From NCBI GenBank assembly GCA_013399115.1, contig VXAA01000849.1, positions 1-64,000 on the forward strand: a stretch of DNA of 64,000 nt, given 5' to 3'. The translations under genes were made by a program, and so were the position numbers. Position 1 is the stretch's first letter; the number at the start of each line of letters is the position of its first letter. The DNA comes from Anseranas semipalmata. Lineage: Eukaryota; Chordata; Aves; Anseriformes; Anseranatidae. Below the pieces are notes generated by a model. That model made no database searches and was not told the DNA's origin. It worked only from the letters and a program-made list of their open reading frames with translations. Below are positions 1 through 12,338 of this stretch, piece after piece.

Positions 1-200
1 CTAGTTCCAACTCCCCTGCCATGCGCAGGAACTCCTTCCACTAGATCACCAGATCAGGTTGCCCAGGGCCCCATCCAACCTGGCCTTTAATACTTCCAGG
101 GATGGGGCATCCACAGCTTCCCTGGGCAACCTGTTCCAGTGCTTCACCACACTCACAGTGAAGAATTTCTTCCTTATATCTAATCTAAACCTACCCTTTT

Positions 201-241
201 TTGTTTAAAACTCTTACACCNTTGTTTAAAACTCTTACCCC
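201..241. repeat. 20-bp tandem duplication around an ambiguous base
   Basis: Two near-identical 20-bp copies (201-220 and 222-241) of a TTGTTTAAAACTCTTAC-type unit flank a single N at 221. Other CR1 copies in this window have the unit once. It may be a real slip duplication or a join error in the assembly at the N. Confidence 0.7.
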
Positions 242-469
242 TTATCCTGTCACTACACTCCCTGATAAAGAGTCTCTCCCCATCTTTTCTGTAGGCCCCC
301 TTTAAATACTGGAAGGCCACTGTAAGGCCTCCCCAGAGCCCTCTCTTCTCTAGGCTAAATAACCCCAACTTTCTCAGCCTTTCTTCATTGAAGAAGTGCT
401 CCAGCCCTCTGATCATCTTCGTGGCCCTCCTCTGGACCCACTCTAACAAGTCCTTGTCTTTCTTACACT

Positions 470-511
470 GGATGTTAGGAAAAATTTCTTCACTGAAAGG
501 GTTGTGAGGCA
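470..511 (+). mobile_element. 42-bp CR1 3'-region piece inserted in opposite orientation inside the minus-strand CR1
   Basis: Positions 470-511 read on the plus strand as the CR1 segment just before the end of the ORF (core ATTTCTTCACTGAAAGGG followed by TTGTGAGGCA). The host CR1 runs on the minus strand, and its sequence continues on both sides with almost nothing missing. In the minus translation the insert appears as about 14 foreign residues between the tryptophan after HLEYC and the KKDKDLLE block. The piece differs from the corresponding region of the host copy (about 130-175), so it probably came from another CR1 subfamily and not from the host itself. The mechanism (template switch or repair patch) is inference. 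Confidence 0.75.
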
Positions 512-556
512 GGCCCCAGAGCTGAATGCAGTACTCCAGGTGGAGTCTCACTGGAG

Positions 557-1218
557 TCCCATTAAAACGTTGGGAAACAAGTGTAGGGATTGGGTTTTTG
601 TTTTCATTTTTCACATTATTTTACTATGTCAATACAATTTTATCCCTTATTTTTCATTTAGAGAAAACAACGCTTTAAAAACAGAACACAGGTATGTATG
701 GGTAAGTCTATACTTGCAAGTTATACAGTGCTGGGAAACGTTCTCAAGGGCTGGCAATTGATCACTTACAGTGTTAAATTGTCAAAACAGTCCCAGCATA
801 TTACCAGCCCAGGCCAACAAGCCCCATCCCAGACAATTCCTGGGCATGGTGCAGGAGCAAGCACTAGCCAAGGACCATGCCAGTAGGCAGCTGGGTTGGG
901 GCCATCCTGTTTGGAAGGTAAGAGAGTTGAACAGTGTGAATGCTGATCCTTTCATTCCAGTTTGCCTCAATGCCAGAGAACAGCATGGTTAATTTGCTAG
1001 CATATAGACTGTATGTGCATGTGCTGTGTTTACCATGGAGTCCTAAAGAGGTAAATTACAAACTGGCAAACTCAGGCCCTTCAGTAGGATTGTGGAAACT
1101 ATGTGAAAATTGCAAGAGCTATGGTGTTTTATTCCAGGACTAAAACGTCAATATCACAAGGAGGAAAAGATCTGATCCCATCCTTGACTGTTGGGACACT
1201 TACTTAAATCTGCTTTAC
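557..1218. other. Stretch between CR1 copies, no gene seen
   Basis: Only short open frames without splice signals, known domains or matching neighbours occur here. A short AG...GT-flanked stretch near 661-703 is too small and too weak to call an exon. I see nothing else to annotate. Confidence 0.6.
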
Positions 1219-2076
1219 AGAATCACAGAATAGTTGAAGCTGGAAGTCACCTTTGGAGATTGTCTTATCCCACGCCCATGCTCAAAGCAGGATCCGATAG
1301 AGCAGCCTGCCCAGAATCACAGAATCATAGAATCATCCAGGTTGGAAAAGACCTTCAAGATCATCAGATCCATCCATCAACCTGTCCTACCGAGTCCCAT
1401 CACTAAACCATGTCCCTTAGTGCTACATCCACACATCTCTTAAATACCTCCAGGGGTGGGGACTCCACCACTTCCCTGTGCAGCCCCTTCCAATGCTTAA
1501 CCACTGTCTCCATGAATAAATTCTTCCTAATATCCAGTCTAAACCTTCCCTGATGCAACTTGAGACTGTTTCCTCACATATTATTACTTGTCACCTGAGA
1601 AAAGAGACCAACGCCCTCCTCTCTGCAACCTCCTTTCAAGCAGTTGTAGAGAGCGATAAGGTCTACCAGGACTGTCTTGAGTCAGGTTTTGAATAGTTAC
1701 AAGGATGGATACTCTGCAACTTCTCTGGGCCATCTGTCCCACTGCTCAACCACCCTTATACTAAAAAAAGTTTTTTCTTATGTTTAAATTGAACTTCCTT
1801 TATTTGCAGTTATGCCCATTGCTTTTCATCCTTTGACCGGGCACCACTGAGAAGTGTCTGGCTCCAGGCTGAGCAGTCCCAGTTCTTTCAGTCTCTCCTC
1901 ATATATCAGATCTCCAATCTCTTCATCTTCATTATGGCCCTTTACTGGACTAACTCCAATACGTCTATGTCTCCTTTGTACTGGCGAGCCCAGCCGTGGA
2001 TCCAGAACTCCAGATGTATTTCACCAGGGCTCAGCTGAGGGGAAGGATCACCTCCCTTGACCTACTGGCAAACATC
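1219..2076 (-). mobile_element. CR1 LINE 3' fragment, interrupted by a second CR1
   Basis: The left part (1219-1311) is the CR1 3' end in reverse orientation, starting with AGAATCACAGAAT. The match resumes at about 1668 with the sequence expected next (GGACTGTCTTGAGTCAGG) and runs to about 2076, ending in the stretch GACCTACTGGCAA. The gap is filled by another CR1 (separate entry). A further piece of about 60-80 bp expected from the family is missing at about 1861-1866, where GGCTCC joins directly to AGGCTGAGCAG. The missing part normally ends in a CTCC-like stretch, so this looks like a short-homology deletion. The copy is 5'-truncated and non-coding. Subfamily is not assigned. Confidence 0.9.
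1312..1667 (-). mobile_element. CR1 LINE 3' fragment nested inside an older CR1
   Basis: A complete CR1 3' end begins at 1312 with AATCACAGAATCATAGAATC and continues through the family's 3' UTR and ORF-end region to about 1667 (GCGATAAGGTCT). It lies in the same orientation as the host CR1, whose sequence stops at GCCTGCCCAG and restarts at AGGACTG. Only about four bases (CCAG) are shared at the two edges, so no long target-site duplication is visible, as is usual for CR1. It is the younger of the two copies by nesting. Confidence 0.88.
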
Positions 2077-4661
2077 AAAAGAGCAAAACAAATTTCAGAA
2101 GAATTATCTAGTGATTTCTAGGTCCTTCCACAGAATGATATCAAAGTGGAAAAATATATTCAGTCAGTTCACAGTGTACTTCTAAATCTACTTTATGGCC
2201 TATTGTGATTCTTTTTTTAGTCAAAGTATTTCTGTTTTTGCACCTAAGATACCTCATTAGGTGTCCTACATTCTAATAATAGGAAAATAAAAATATATCG
2301 AGAAATTGATACATAACAAGGAATACCTTTGCAGTATTAATTAAATTATGCCAGTAAAGTGGGAGGATAGAAACTTATTTATATTAAGACTAGTTCCAGA
2401 GGAGAACTTAAGTCACTTGAAACCACAGTCCCACTTTTCTGGCTAGTCTATAGTCTATACAAATCATGGAAATCAATTACTAATGTTTACTACAATACTG
2501 TCTGTATTTGTCTGGAGCTATGTTAAGCTTAATTAGGGCTTCCATGTATAAAACTTGGTTTTGATTGAATCAAGTGTTATATAGGCACATTTTTGGTTCA
2601 TCGTTTCAGTTACTGTTGACAAAAGCACTCCAGGATGTTCAATATTTTAAAAGTATAAATATTTTTAAGCAAGTACATAGATCGCCTCTAGCAATGTTCA
2701 GAATCATTTAGAAATAATCTGAAAGCTGAAAAATTGGTTCACTGACAACATCCGCTCCCTCTCAACTTTTAATTTGACACATTTTATTAATAATGTCAGA
2801 CTAACTCATTATCACTGGCACATGGTAACTAGAGGATAATTATCTCTGGATGCCATGGTTTTAAGGCTCTGTCTTTACTGCGGGGACCCCACAGTGTAGC
2901 CCTCATATCCCGGTAGGCCAGATCATGAAATCTTGTTAGACATCACCATGACTTCTTTCCATCAGGTTTTATCTCTGCTATAGCCCCAGTGTGGACAGCA
3001 GGGGAATATGGTGTGCACACTGGTCTTTCCTGGTAGAAAATCACAATGCAGAGATAAGAGGACTCCAGCCCTGGGAGATGGGAACTGCTCTTAATAAACA
3101 CAATATAAACATAATTCAAAATGCAAGCTATATCAGGTTATGAAACCCTTGTGTATATTTGTCTAAATGTTCATCTTTGGCGGTACTGGAATACCCAGGG
3201 TTTCACCGGCAGAGATATAACTTCTTCCTGAACCTATCTTCAGTATTTTTCCATTGCAAGCTGGCTTTCTGAAGGGAGGACAGAGAAGATAAGATGTCTA
3301 GGGCTGCACACACCTCAGTGGGTGGCTCATGCTCCCACCCACATGGCCAGAAGTGCACTCAGAGCAGGGCAATGCCTCCGACATTTTGCTACATCTACAA
3401 CTGTCAATCAAATGGAGCCAAAGGCATCATCTAACATTTCAAAATACAGGCACAATCCCTGTAACAATTCCGATTCATGCCTAACTGGCACCCCCATTAG
3501 GCAACCCCCAGCCACCGTTTAGTGCCAGGGATCATTGTCAGGAGGCAGTCCTGACAAGGCTACAGAGTTCAGCAACACGAACACCAGCCCTGGTCCTGCT
3601 TTGTGCCCTAGTAAAGACACAACAAAAGCAGCAACATCCAGCCTTGTTCCACAATATCAGACATTTACATAAAGGATAACTTGTATAAAATGACCCTCCT
3701 AGAAGCTACTGTTGATAAGATAGAACGTAGTGGGGAAGGATTATAAGACCTGCTATTAACCTCTTTTTTCTTAAGTGCCCTGTTTTTCTGTGTTGTTGTG
3801 CAGCGTCATAATCTTGATTTGGGATTATTGGAATCTACAATACAAATCATGTGCATAGTTCAAGCCTATCTCTTTACTTGGTCCTCTGTTTTAATAGAAC
3901 TGCATTTCAGATGGCTAAGAGTTTTCAGCTTGGAAGTTTTTTCATTGTGAAAGCTAAATAGACCTACAGCTGACTTGGGATTTTCCCAAGGAACATTCCT
4001 TAATTTTCTTGCAAATTAAGACAAAAATTAAGCTTGTAATTTATAGTGTCTGTTACTTTTTGATTCACTGACATCTCCTAGGGTAAAGTAAGTAATTTTT
4101 ACATTTTCCATCTCTAAAGTCCTGCAGAACATAACAGCTATACTCTTTAGTAATTCTATTTTAAGTCATATTGATAGATTTGTCTCTTTCAAGTAAGCAT
4201 TTGTTCACAGGACTGTTCTACAAAATAGCTGAAATACTTCCAGGTAATATCTTTCTTTCTCTCATTTCCCCATTAGTTTTTCTTTTGTATTGCTCAAAAG
4301 TCTTCATGTCATATGTCCTCAGGCACAACCTCATTACATGGCAATTACAACTGTATGTTAGCAGTCATCTTTGTACAAAGAAAAACACCATTCATTTGCA
4401 CAAGGTAGGCCATAGGATTTTGCTTGAAGATTAGCAGAGAACACGACATGGAAATTCCAAGCCCAGGCATTTAGTATCTGGACAGCCTGAACAAGCCAAT
4501 AGTGATCTGGCTATAATTTGTGAATGTTCTATGTCTCACACAATGCTTCTCCTGCCTTTGCTAATTATTACTGTATTGTGACTGAAAACCTTCAACAGAA
4601 ACGGGACACCATTGCAGTAGCCCCCCTGCAAACATCCAGGCTCCTAAGAAGCTAAACAGGC

Positions 4662-4694
4662 AGAGAAGAGAGAAGAAAAAAGAGAGAGAGAGGG
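4662..4694 (+). repeat. Purine-only tract with (GA)n
   Basis: Thirty-three consecutive purines, the last part a GA dinucleotide array. Uninterrupted polypurine tracts can form triplex DNA; no function is shown. Confidence 0.85.
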
Positions 4695-5916
4695 CAACAA
4701 AAGCATCTATTCCAAAGGGATGTATTCCAAAGTGGGATCATTTGTCAAGCTGAGAAGAGGTCTCCTGATTGCCTTTTTCTACAGCAGTACCACATCCAGA
4801 GTAGAGCCTGCCTTCTGAATGCAATTTGAAAATGCTTTAAACAAATTTCAATGACATGAGGATGGCTCTAGCTCATTGTATTATCACTTCATTATGTTAT
4901 TGTATTGCAGTAATATCTGGAGGATTCATTCACATACATAGGCACTGTAAAAAAAGCAGATTATTTTCTGCCCCACAGGTTTACAGTTAAGAGTGAGTAA
5001 CTGATCTGAATTATTTATCATTCAGAACCATAGCTAGCAGAAGTGGAACTTTATATCTTGGAAAAAAAAAAAAAAATCCACCATGTGTTCAAGGATGTTT
5101 CAAAAAGAATGAGCTAATTTATAGCCAAGTGTGATTGAAAGCCCTAAAATGTTGTGTTCATTTTATAAAGACAGGTTTTTTCAGTCACAGAAAAATTTTG
5201 GTGATAATAGTAACTTCTGATTCAAATTAATAAAAAATTGAATCTGCAAAAGAACCCTCAATATAAGAAGGACAATTGACCTGTCTCTCTTTTCCCACTA
5301 AACCATTTATAATAGAGGTCACATATACAAAGTGTAGTCCAACGGAGAGCGATACTTTATTCTTGTTGGCTGAGAATAACACGTTTTTTCAACTAAAACA
5401 TTATCTTCCACATGATGCACATTCATTGGAATCAGTTTATACAGACTCATCTATTAAAAACACATGTAAACCCAGGTCACACCCAGTATGCCATTGCATA
5501 CAACCCGCTAACAGACTTAAACATCTGCTTTTGCAACCTGCATTTCGGTCAAGTTGTATGCATATGTGTCATTAGCAAATCCACAATATCAGATTCCTGA
5601 TCTGTATACTGTTAAATCTCCAGAAGAGTTTTTGGTTTGAAAGTTACAATTGCAAAAACAATCATTTCCAGAAGCCCATAGGCAAAACTCTGTTCCTGTA
5701 TGGCTCTACAGACTGACATTTCCTGTTACATTCAAGAAACAGTGAGTCTAATAGGGTGTGGTACACAATTAAGTACACTGTTTTCTTAAAATAATTGTCT
5801 AATGTCCATCAAATACAGAAGAAAACCTAAATCATTCCCTGAGACCTGCTGCAACCAGTTGCTCTTATATTAATAAATATATTTACCAGAAAAAAAATCA
5901 GAAATTGACTTCTTTC

Positions 5917-5954
5917 TGTTTTTGTTTTGTTTTTTGTTTTTGTTTTTGTTTTTT
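5917..5954 (+). repeat. T-rich (T4-6 G)n simple repeat
   Basis: Runs of four to six T separated by single G over about 38 bases. Confidence 0.9.
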
Positions 5955-7152
5955 CGGTTTGGATTTGAGGGAGGGGGCAGTCTTTCCTTTTCCATTTTCT
6001 TGGAGAGAATGGAAATATTGATTACTACATAATAGTATCTGCTAACAGTCTGAGCTCTTAGAAAACATAAGCAATCTCTAAATCCCTAAGGACTGTCTCA
6101 AGGTTTTCTTCAAGACTGCACTGCTTTTATTTCACTTAACTGAGGCTTGGAACACAAATTCTTCAGAGTGGAGAACAAACTATTTCACATAAGCCTGTAC
6201 AGGACCTCCTATTTTCCTGTGCTGCCTGCTAGCAGAGAGTAAAATCCACCTGTATTACTTTTCCTCCTGTACGTTTAGTTGTCATAGTCCTGCAACCACA
6301 ACACATCAGCAAATTCCTGCATTGGCATCATAAGAAACTTGAGTTGTACCACTTAGGGTACCACTATAACCAACCCCCTCCTCCCCTTCCCACCAAACAT
6401 CCTTTTCCATTGATGCTAAGTGACAAGTAATTGAGTGAGACTGTAAATTTTGAAGCCACAGGGATTAAAGAAAGGCAGAATATCAAGGGCATGTGAAAGC
6501 TAAAAATTAAGCGTAACAGTCTTCAGCCTTGACTCTAAAAAGGTCAGTAAGACATTAGCTGAGACTCTTCCTGAGCTATCAATGTTGTATCTGGTACACC
6601 CTTTTATATGATGCAGGTAGCTGCTACAGTATGAAGTGACCGACATCGAAATACCATCAAAAACATAATGTTGCTACTGCCGTGGGCAGATCTAGGATTT
6701 GACACTGACTACAGTGTCATGTCTTCCAGGTTATCTGGCAGATAAAAGAGCACTACAAGGCACCCTACTTTTATGTCACCATTTTAGGTATGTTGGGAAG
6801 TAGTTTTCCTGTGTGAGTGCCTGAATTCCTATTATAGCCAATGAAAGGCTGTAATTTCCTTTGAAAGCTATTGGCAGTGGGCACATAAGTGGTTAAGATC
6901 TTTTTCTCCTTTTATTCACTAAAGAGGATACTTGTGTACTTACTAAGGAAACACTGCCAACAGTTTAGGTAGACAGATTAGGTACACCAGTCCAACCTAG
7001 AGCTCTTCTGAACAGTTCTCTCCTTATTGCCATTCCATTCACCATTGCATTTTCAGCATTAATGGCATTTTATTACAGTTCACAAAGCTTTAATGTATTT
7101 TCCCTACGTTTGTTTCTGTAATCTTCTGTAATAATATTTTTGTTATAATACT

Positions 7153-7174
7153 AATAAATAAATAAATAAATAAA
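7153..7174 (+). repeat. (AAAT)n microsatellite
   Basis: About five AAAT units followed directly by a short GA run. Confidence 0.9.
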
Positions 7175-7383
7175 AGAGAGAGCTAAGATGCAATGCTGTT
7201 GTGAAACAAGAAACTACTCCACTATACTCTCAAAGGAACTGATAGTTGTTCTAAGATGTGCTTTCAGTGGAACTGGAAGATGGAAAATGGAAGATAAAAG
7301 AAAAAAGAGATTATTGAAAGAAAATAAAATAATGAAAAGTAGCTGAAAATAAGAAGACACAAGTCACACTCCTTACAAATCTG

Positions 7384-7418
7384 AAAAACAAAAACAAACA
7401 AACAAACAAACAAAAAAA
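7384..7418 (+). repeat. (AAAC)n microsatellite
   Basis: Five perfect AAAC units flanked by A5C variants. Confidence 0.9.
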
Positions 7419-10400
7419 GAAGGATAGAGAAATAATTATAAAATAGATGAAATTTTTATGTAAGACGAATTTTTAGTCCTCTGTGTACGTCCTTGTTCAG
7501 GACGTAACATAGGTCTAAAGACTTGTCCTCTTCAGTGAATATGCACTCCTCCAGGGAAAGCCATGAAGCATTTGGAACCCATTAAAACACAGTTCATCAT
7601 ATCCCAACACTTTTACTAACCTTTTCTTCTTTAGCATCTTCATGTGGGCAGCACCTTAAAAACTATTCTCTGGATACATTATCTCCTTGCAAGGCATCTG
7701 TGGGCCTCTTTGTACAGCGAAGATGTGATTCTTCAGAACTCTTTCAGCAGTCTACATGTTCCAAATGTGCCTGGAGCAGAGGATGAAGAAAAGGTATTTG
7801 ATTGAACACTACTGGAAGAAAGAAGGCTAAAGAGCTAAGCAGAAAGACAGAAGTATTTTTCTTGGAAACACACCCATTTTTTCCTCAAGGAAAGCATTTC
7901 TATATTAAGTGTGATTTACGATGATGACCATGCTGATAAAGTTCCTATTAAGACAAATCATTACAAAAGGTCTCCAGCCCTAATATTTCTTATTTTTTAA
8001 CATTAGATTTGACAGTCACTATATGACGAGCTTTTTATCCAAGGTGCACTTCTGCCTGTAGCAAGAAAGCTGCAATTCAGCTTGTAATAAATATAAACCA
8101 TTATAATCAGTGGATTTTGAAGTGTTCACTTTAGATGTGATTTATAAAGATAAGAGGCTATACATCATGGCTCATAGAAACAATATAGAAAAGGCAATTA
8201 TTAGAGCTAATTAAAAATTCACACATCTGGGACTATGGAAAAACACTTCAAGGTAGCTACTTATCTATCCAAATTGATATCAGACACATTGAGAGTACAA
8301 GGAAGACAGATGGATGCTATGTTTCTGGGAACATATAGTCTGCTAGCTGGTAAAATGGTAGATGTGTTTTGCTCATATCTCCATTGCTAGTTTGAAAAAA
8401 ACATCCCTGAGGTTCTAATATAGAATGAAACAAAATATGACTTGTGCAAATGTAATATGTTGGTGCAATTGAGAAGACCTCACATATGTTAAATTGACTA
8501 CAACATGGCATCAGCCACTCAGGGCATTTGGTTAATGTATTTAATTTAGCACAGTAATTGCTGTATCAGACCGAACAAATTGTCAAGCTATTTCTTCCAT
8601 GTTTAAGAATAGTTATTTTTCTTTCTTTTGGTATGTACTATTTACTATTTTTATTTTCTTCTTTGCTCTCTCTTTTCTTTGTTTTAAGGAAATTGTCTGT
8701 GACCTTAGTAAAGTATACTTTAGACTCTATGCCACATTCAAATATAGCAAAGTGCTCATTTCAAACTGTAGGGTTTCTTAAACTGATGAGGTTGACTGGA
8801 TTGTCTGAGTAATCCTGTATTGTATCTCTGAGGTGATGTTGAAATTAATTGAGAGTGAAGATGTAAGGAAAAGAATCTGGACAAAAGTCTTCACAGTGTG
8901 GAACAATAAGAACGTATCTTTACGTACCTTAAAGATGTTCCAGGAAAGCATCTAAAAATTGCCATACCTGACTGGAAGAACATGGAAAGAGGTCTAAGCG
9001 AAAAATAACGCTGAATTATATGAGTGACAAACAGGATAGTGATGAAAAAAATAAATGTGGATAGTTAAAAAGTAAGAATTTGGTTTTACTTAGGCTGACC
9101 TTTAAAATTACTTGTAGGCATCCACAAAGACATAGTGTTTAGCTAGTATTTAGCTGGAATTATTCAGTTGGTAAAAAAAAGGGAAATGTGAAGGAGAGCT
9201 TTAACTGTGAATCATCTGCAAAGAACAGGCAATTGGTTTTGCATGTATTACTCAAAAGCACAATACAGAAGGAAAGGAGAAAGAGAAAAAGGATTGAGTC
9301 TTATTAAGCGATAATCAGTGAGAAGGACCTATCAAAGGAAGGACTCACGGAATTATCAGAAATGTCAGAGCAAAAAAATAACTGATGTTGACACCTCAGA
9401 AGCCAGGGGATGATGGGATTTTAAGAAAAGCATAGTTGATTATGTTAAAGACAGCTGACAGGTTTGAGAGAACAGGGTACTGAGTATGAGATTTGGCTAA
9501 GCAAAGGGCATTTGAGATTTGACAGGAGTGATTTCAACTGAACAAAAAGGGCAGAAACAGAACTGTAGTGGTCTATGCTGTGTTCGGTGAAGAAAAACTA
9601 AGTGACAGGACACAGAACACACATGAGTAAAATGCAAAGTGGGGCAGTAACTGGAAAAGGAAATGGGGTCAAGAGTGAATTAGTTTCAATGGAAGATGTT
9701 AACACAAGGTTCACAAGAAGAATAAGGGAGGAGCCGTCACTACCTTTGTTTCTTCAACAAGTCAGAAGGTTCTGTACTTCTCCCATCTGGTCCCTTGCTA
9801 CCAAATGTCTTTAGTAAGAATCCCCATTTTGTTAGCCATACTACTTTATCACACTAAGCGTAAGACAGGGACATCCCAATGTCAGATTTCCAGGCCCTTC
9901 TTCACAGAGATCTAGGCAGTAGCATACTTTTGACCACAGATTGCCAGCTAGCACTCACTGACAGTTAAATATGTCCCTCTTTTGGGGGTTATATGAATAT
10001 AACCTGTCCCCATCCTCCTTCAAGCCAGAGGTGTCTATCCCGGTCAGCAAGTTTCTGGCTCTCTAGCCACAGATGGTCTCTCTGGTAGCATGGCTACTGA
10101 CTCTGATTTTTATTGATCAGCAGCAGACAAACCTTGCTGTGCACACAAGCTCAACAGCTGCTATTTCTTGAGCAGTTCATAATTCATGCTTGCTAGCTTA
10201 CTTTACCTATAGCACACTAACGAATCTGCACTTAGCTTTTGTTGAAAGCAGAAGAAAGGGCAACAATACTGATAGCACTGGAAACCATGAAAGGCAGGCT
10301 TACATTATGTGAGTGGAAAGGCGGAAGAGTCATGCAGAGAAAGTCCAGGAGATGGTCAAAGCAGATGAATTCTGAAATAACCTTTTGTATGTGATCAAAG

Positions 10401-10628
10401 GCCAAAAGGAAAAACACTTGAAGACCAGGTCATGTGAATGGTCCTTTGGCAAGCTGGAGAGTTGTACGAAAGCTGAGGGTTGAATGAAGAGCTGAAGCAA
10501 GAAACAACACAGATAAGGCATCAGATTGTTCATGAGTATGAAGGTTAATGTCAGTGAGGGTGCAAAGTAGAAGTCTATGAAGGAAGGAAGAACAATCTGT
10601 CAAAATTAAGCTGCGATGTAGATGGGTA

Positions 10629-12336
10629 GAGCAAGGTACTCAACAACTTCTTTGCCTCAGTCTTCACTGCCGGTCAGGCTTCCCAAGTCTTTCATTTTCC
10701 TGAACCTGTAGATGGAAGCTGAGGGAGCAAAGTCCTACCCACTGTAAGTGAAGAGCAGGTTCGAGACCACCTGATGAAAATAAACATGTATGAGCTATGG
10801 GGCTTGATGACATTCATCCCAGGGTCCTGAAGGAATTGGCTGATGTAGTTTCCAAACCTCTCTCCATCATATTTGAAAAGTCCTGGCAGTCAGGTGAAGT
10901 TCCTGGTGACTGGAAAAAGGGAGACATCACTCCCCTTTTTAAAAGGGGTAGAAAGGAGGAGCCAGGGAACTACAGACCAGTGAGCCTCACCTATGTGCCT
11001 GGCAAGATTATGGAAAAGATCCTCCTGGAAGCAGTGTCAACGCACATGCAAGACAAGGAGGTGATCCATGACAGCCAGTATGGCTTCACCAAGGGTAAAT
11101 CATGCCTGACCAATCTGGTGGCTTTCTACAAGGAGTGACTGCACCAGTTGACAAAGGAAGACCGATTGATGTCATCTACCTGGACTTCTGCAAGGCCTTT
11201 GACACGGTCCCACATGACATCCTCGTCTCCAGATTGGAGAGATATGGATTTGATGGGTGGACTATTTGGTGGATAAGAAATTGGCTTGAAGGTTGCACCC
11301 AAAGAGTGGTGATCAATGGATCTATGTCCAAGTGGAGGCCAGTGACAAGTGTTGTAGGGGTCTGTCCTTGGACCAGTACTGTTTAATACCTTCATCAATG
11401 ACATAGACAGTGGGATCGAGTGCATGCTCAGCAAGTTTGCAGATGACACCAAGCTGAGTGGTGCGGTTGATACGATAGAAGGAAGTGATGCCATCCAAAG
11501 GGACCTGGACAAGCTGGAGAAGTGGGCCCACATGGACCTAATGAGGTTCAACAAGTCTAAATGCAGGGTGCTACACCTGGGCTGGGGAAATCCCAGATGT
11601 GAGTACAGATAGGAGAAGAACTCATTGAGACCAGCCCTGCAGAGAAGGACTCAGGGGTTCTGATGGATGAAAAGCTCGACAAGAGTCGGCAGTGCGCGCT
11701 TGCAACCCAGAAAGTCAACTGCATCCTGAGCTGCTTTCAAAAAGGAGTGGCCAGCAGGTTGAGGGAGATGATTGACCCCCTCTACTCTGCCCCACCAGGT
11801 GAGGCCCCACCTGGAGTACTGCGTCCAGGTCTGGAACCCCCAGCACAAGAAGGATGCTGAGCTGTTAGAACGGGTCCAGAGGAGGGCCACAAGGATGATC
11901 AGAGGGCTGGAGCACCTCTCCTGTGAAGATAGGCTGAAAGAGCTGGGGCTGTTCAGCCTACAGAAGAGAAGGCTCTGAGGTGACCTCATCGCAGCCTTTC
12001 AATACTTAAAGGGGTCTTATAAAAAGGATGGAGAGGGACTCTACTCAGGTAGATAACAATAGGACAAGGGGCAATGGTTTTAAACTAAAAGAGGGGAGAT
12101 TTAGATTAGAGGTTAGAAGGAAGTTTTTCACTCAGAGGGTGGTGAGGCACTGGAACAGGTTGCCCAGAGAGGTTGTGGATGCCCTATCCCTGGAAGTGTT
12201 CAAGACCAGGTTAGATGAGGCCCTGAGCAACCTGATCTAGTGGGTGGCGTCCCTGCCTGTGGCAGGGGGGTTGGAACTAGATGATCCTTGAGGTCCCTTC
12301 CAACCCAGGCCATTCTATGATTCTATGATGATTCTA
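10629..12336 (+). mobile_element. CR1 LINE, 5'-truncated, with most of the RT and a complete 3' end
   Basis: This is the best preserved CR1 in the window. Recognisable parts in order: [11 protein letters not shown] (about 10810), the [10 protein letters not shown] block (about 10960-10990), RT motif A with YLDFCKAFD (about 11174-11215), the catalytic FADD box (11436-11447), the [16 protein letters not shown] block (about 11805-11855), [18 protein letters not shown] (about 11865-11915), and the C-terminus [14 protein letters not shown] ending in SNLI-stop at 12240. A short 3' UTR and an ATTCTATG tail follow. The first and second catalytic aspartate motifs are intact, but the frame is broken near 11138, near 11350 (where PQGSVLG is expected), at the stop at about 11610 and shortly after. 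The endonuclease half is missing. It is a dead, 5'-truncated insertion; the 5' edge is uncertain by about 20 bases. Confidence 0.95.
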
Positions 12337-12338
12337 AG
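12316..12338 (+). repeat. CR1 3'-terminal 8-bp microsatellite
   Basis: Two full ATTCTATG-type units and a partial one close the CR1 above. This tail is diagnostic of CR1 and marks the exact 3' end and the strand. Confidence 0.9.

Larger units (their letters stand above)
1..556 (-). mobile_element. CR1 LINE fragment (3' part), 5'-truncated, cut by window edge
   Basis: This is the reverse complement of a CR1 3' region. The minus-strand translation (about 180-556) gives the typical CR1 ORF2 C-terminus, with pieces such as HLEYC, WVQRRATKMIRGLEH and LGLFSLEKR, and positions 1-180 match the end of the ORF and the 3' UTR. The 3' microsatellite tail would lie before position 1, so the element is cut by the window. 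The 5' side stops near 556, where CR1 similarity ends after the stretch encoding the conserved leucine-glutamate-tyrosine-cysteine motif. Two oddities: a 20-bp tandem duplication around an N (201-241), and a 42-bp piece of CR1 in the opposite orientation (470-511). It encodes no working protein. The family call is firm; the subfamily is not determined. Confidence 0.93.
2077..10628. other. 8.5-kb AT-rich stretch, no gene recognised
   Basis: No open frame here looks like a protein and no interspersed repeat was recognised. It holds a 33-base pure-purine tract (4662-4694), an A15 run (5062-5076), a T/G tract (5917-5954), an (AAAT)n array (7153-7174) and an (AAAC)n array (7384-7418). The short open frames in it are what AT-rich sequence gives by chance. 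Confidence 0.55.
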
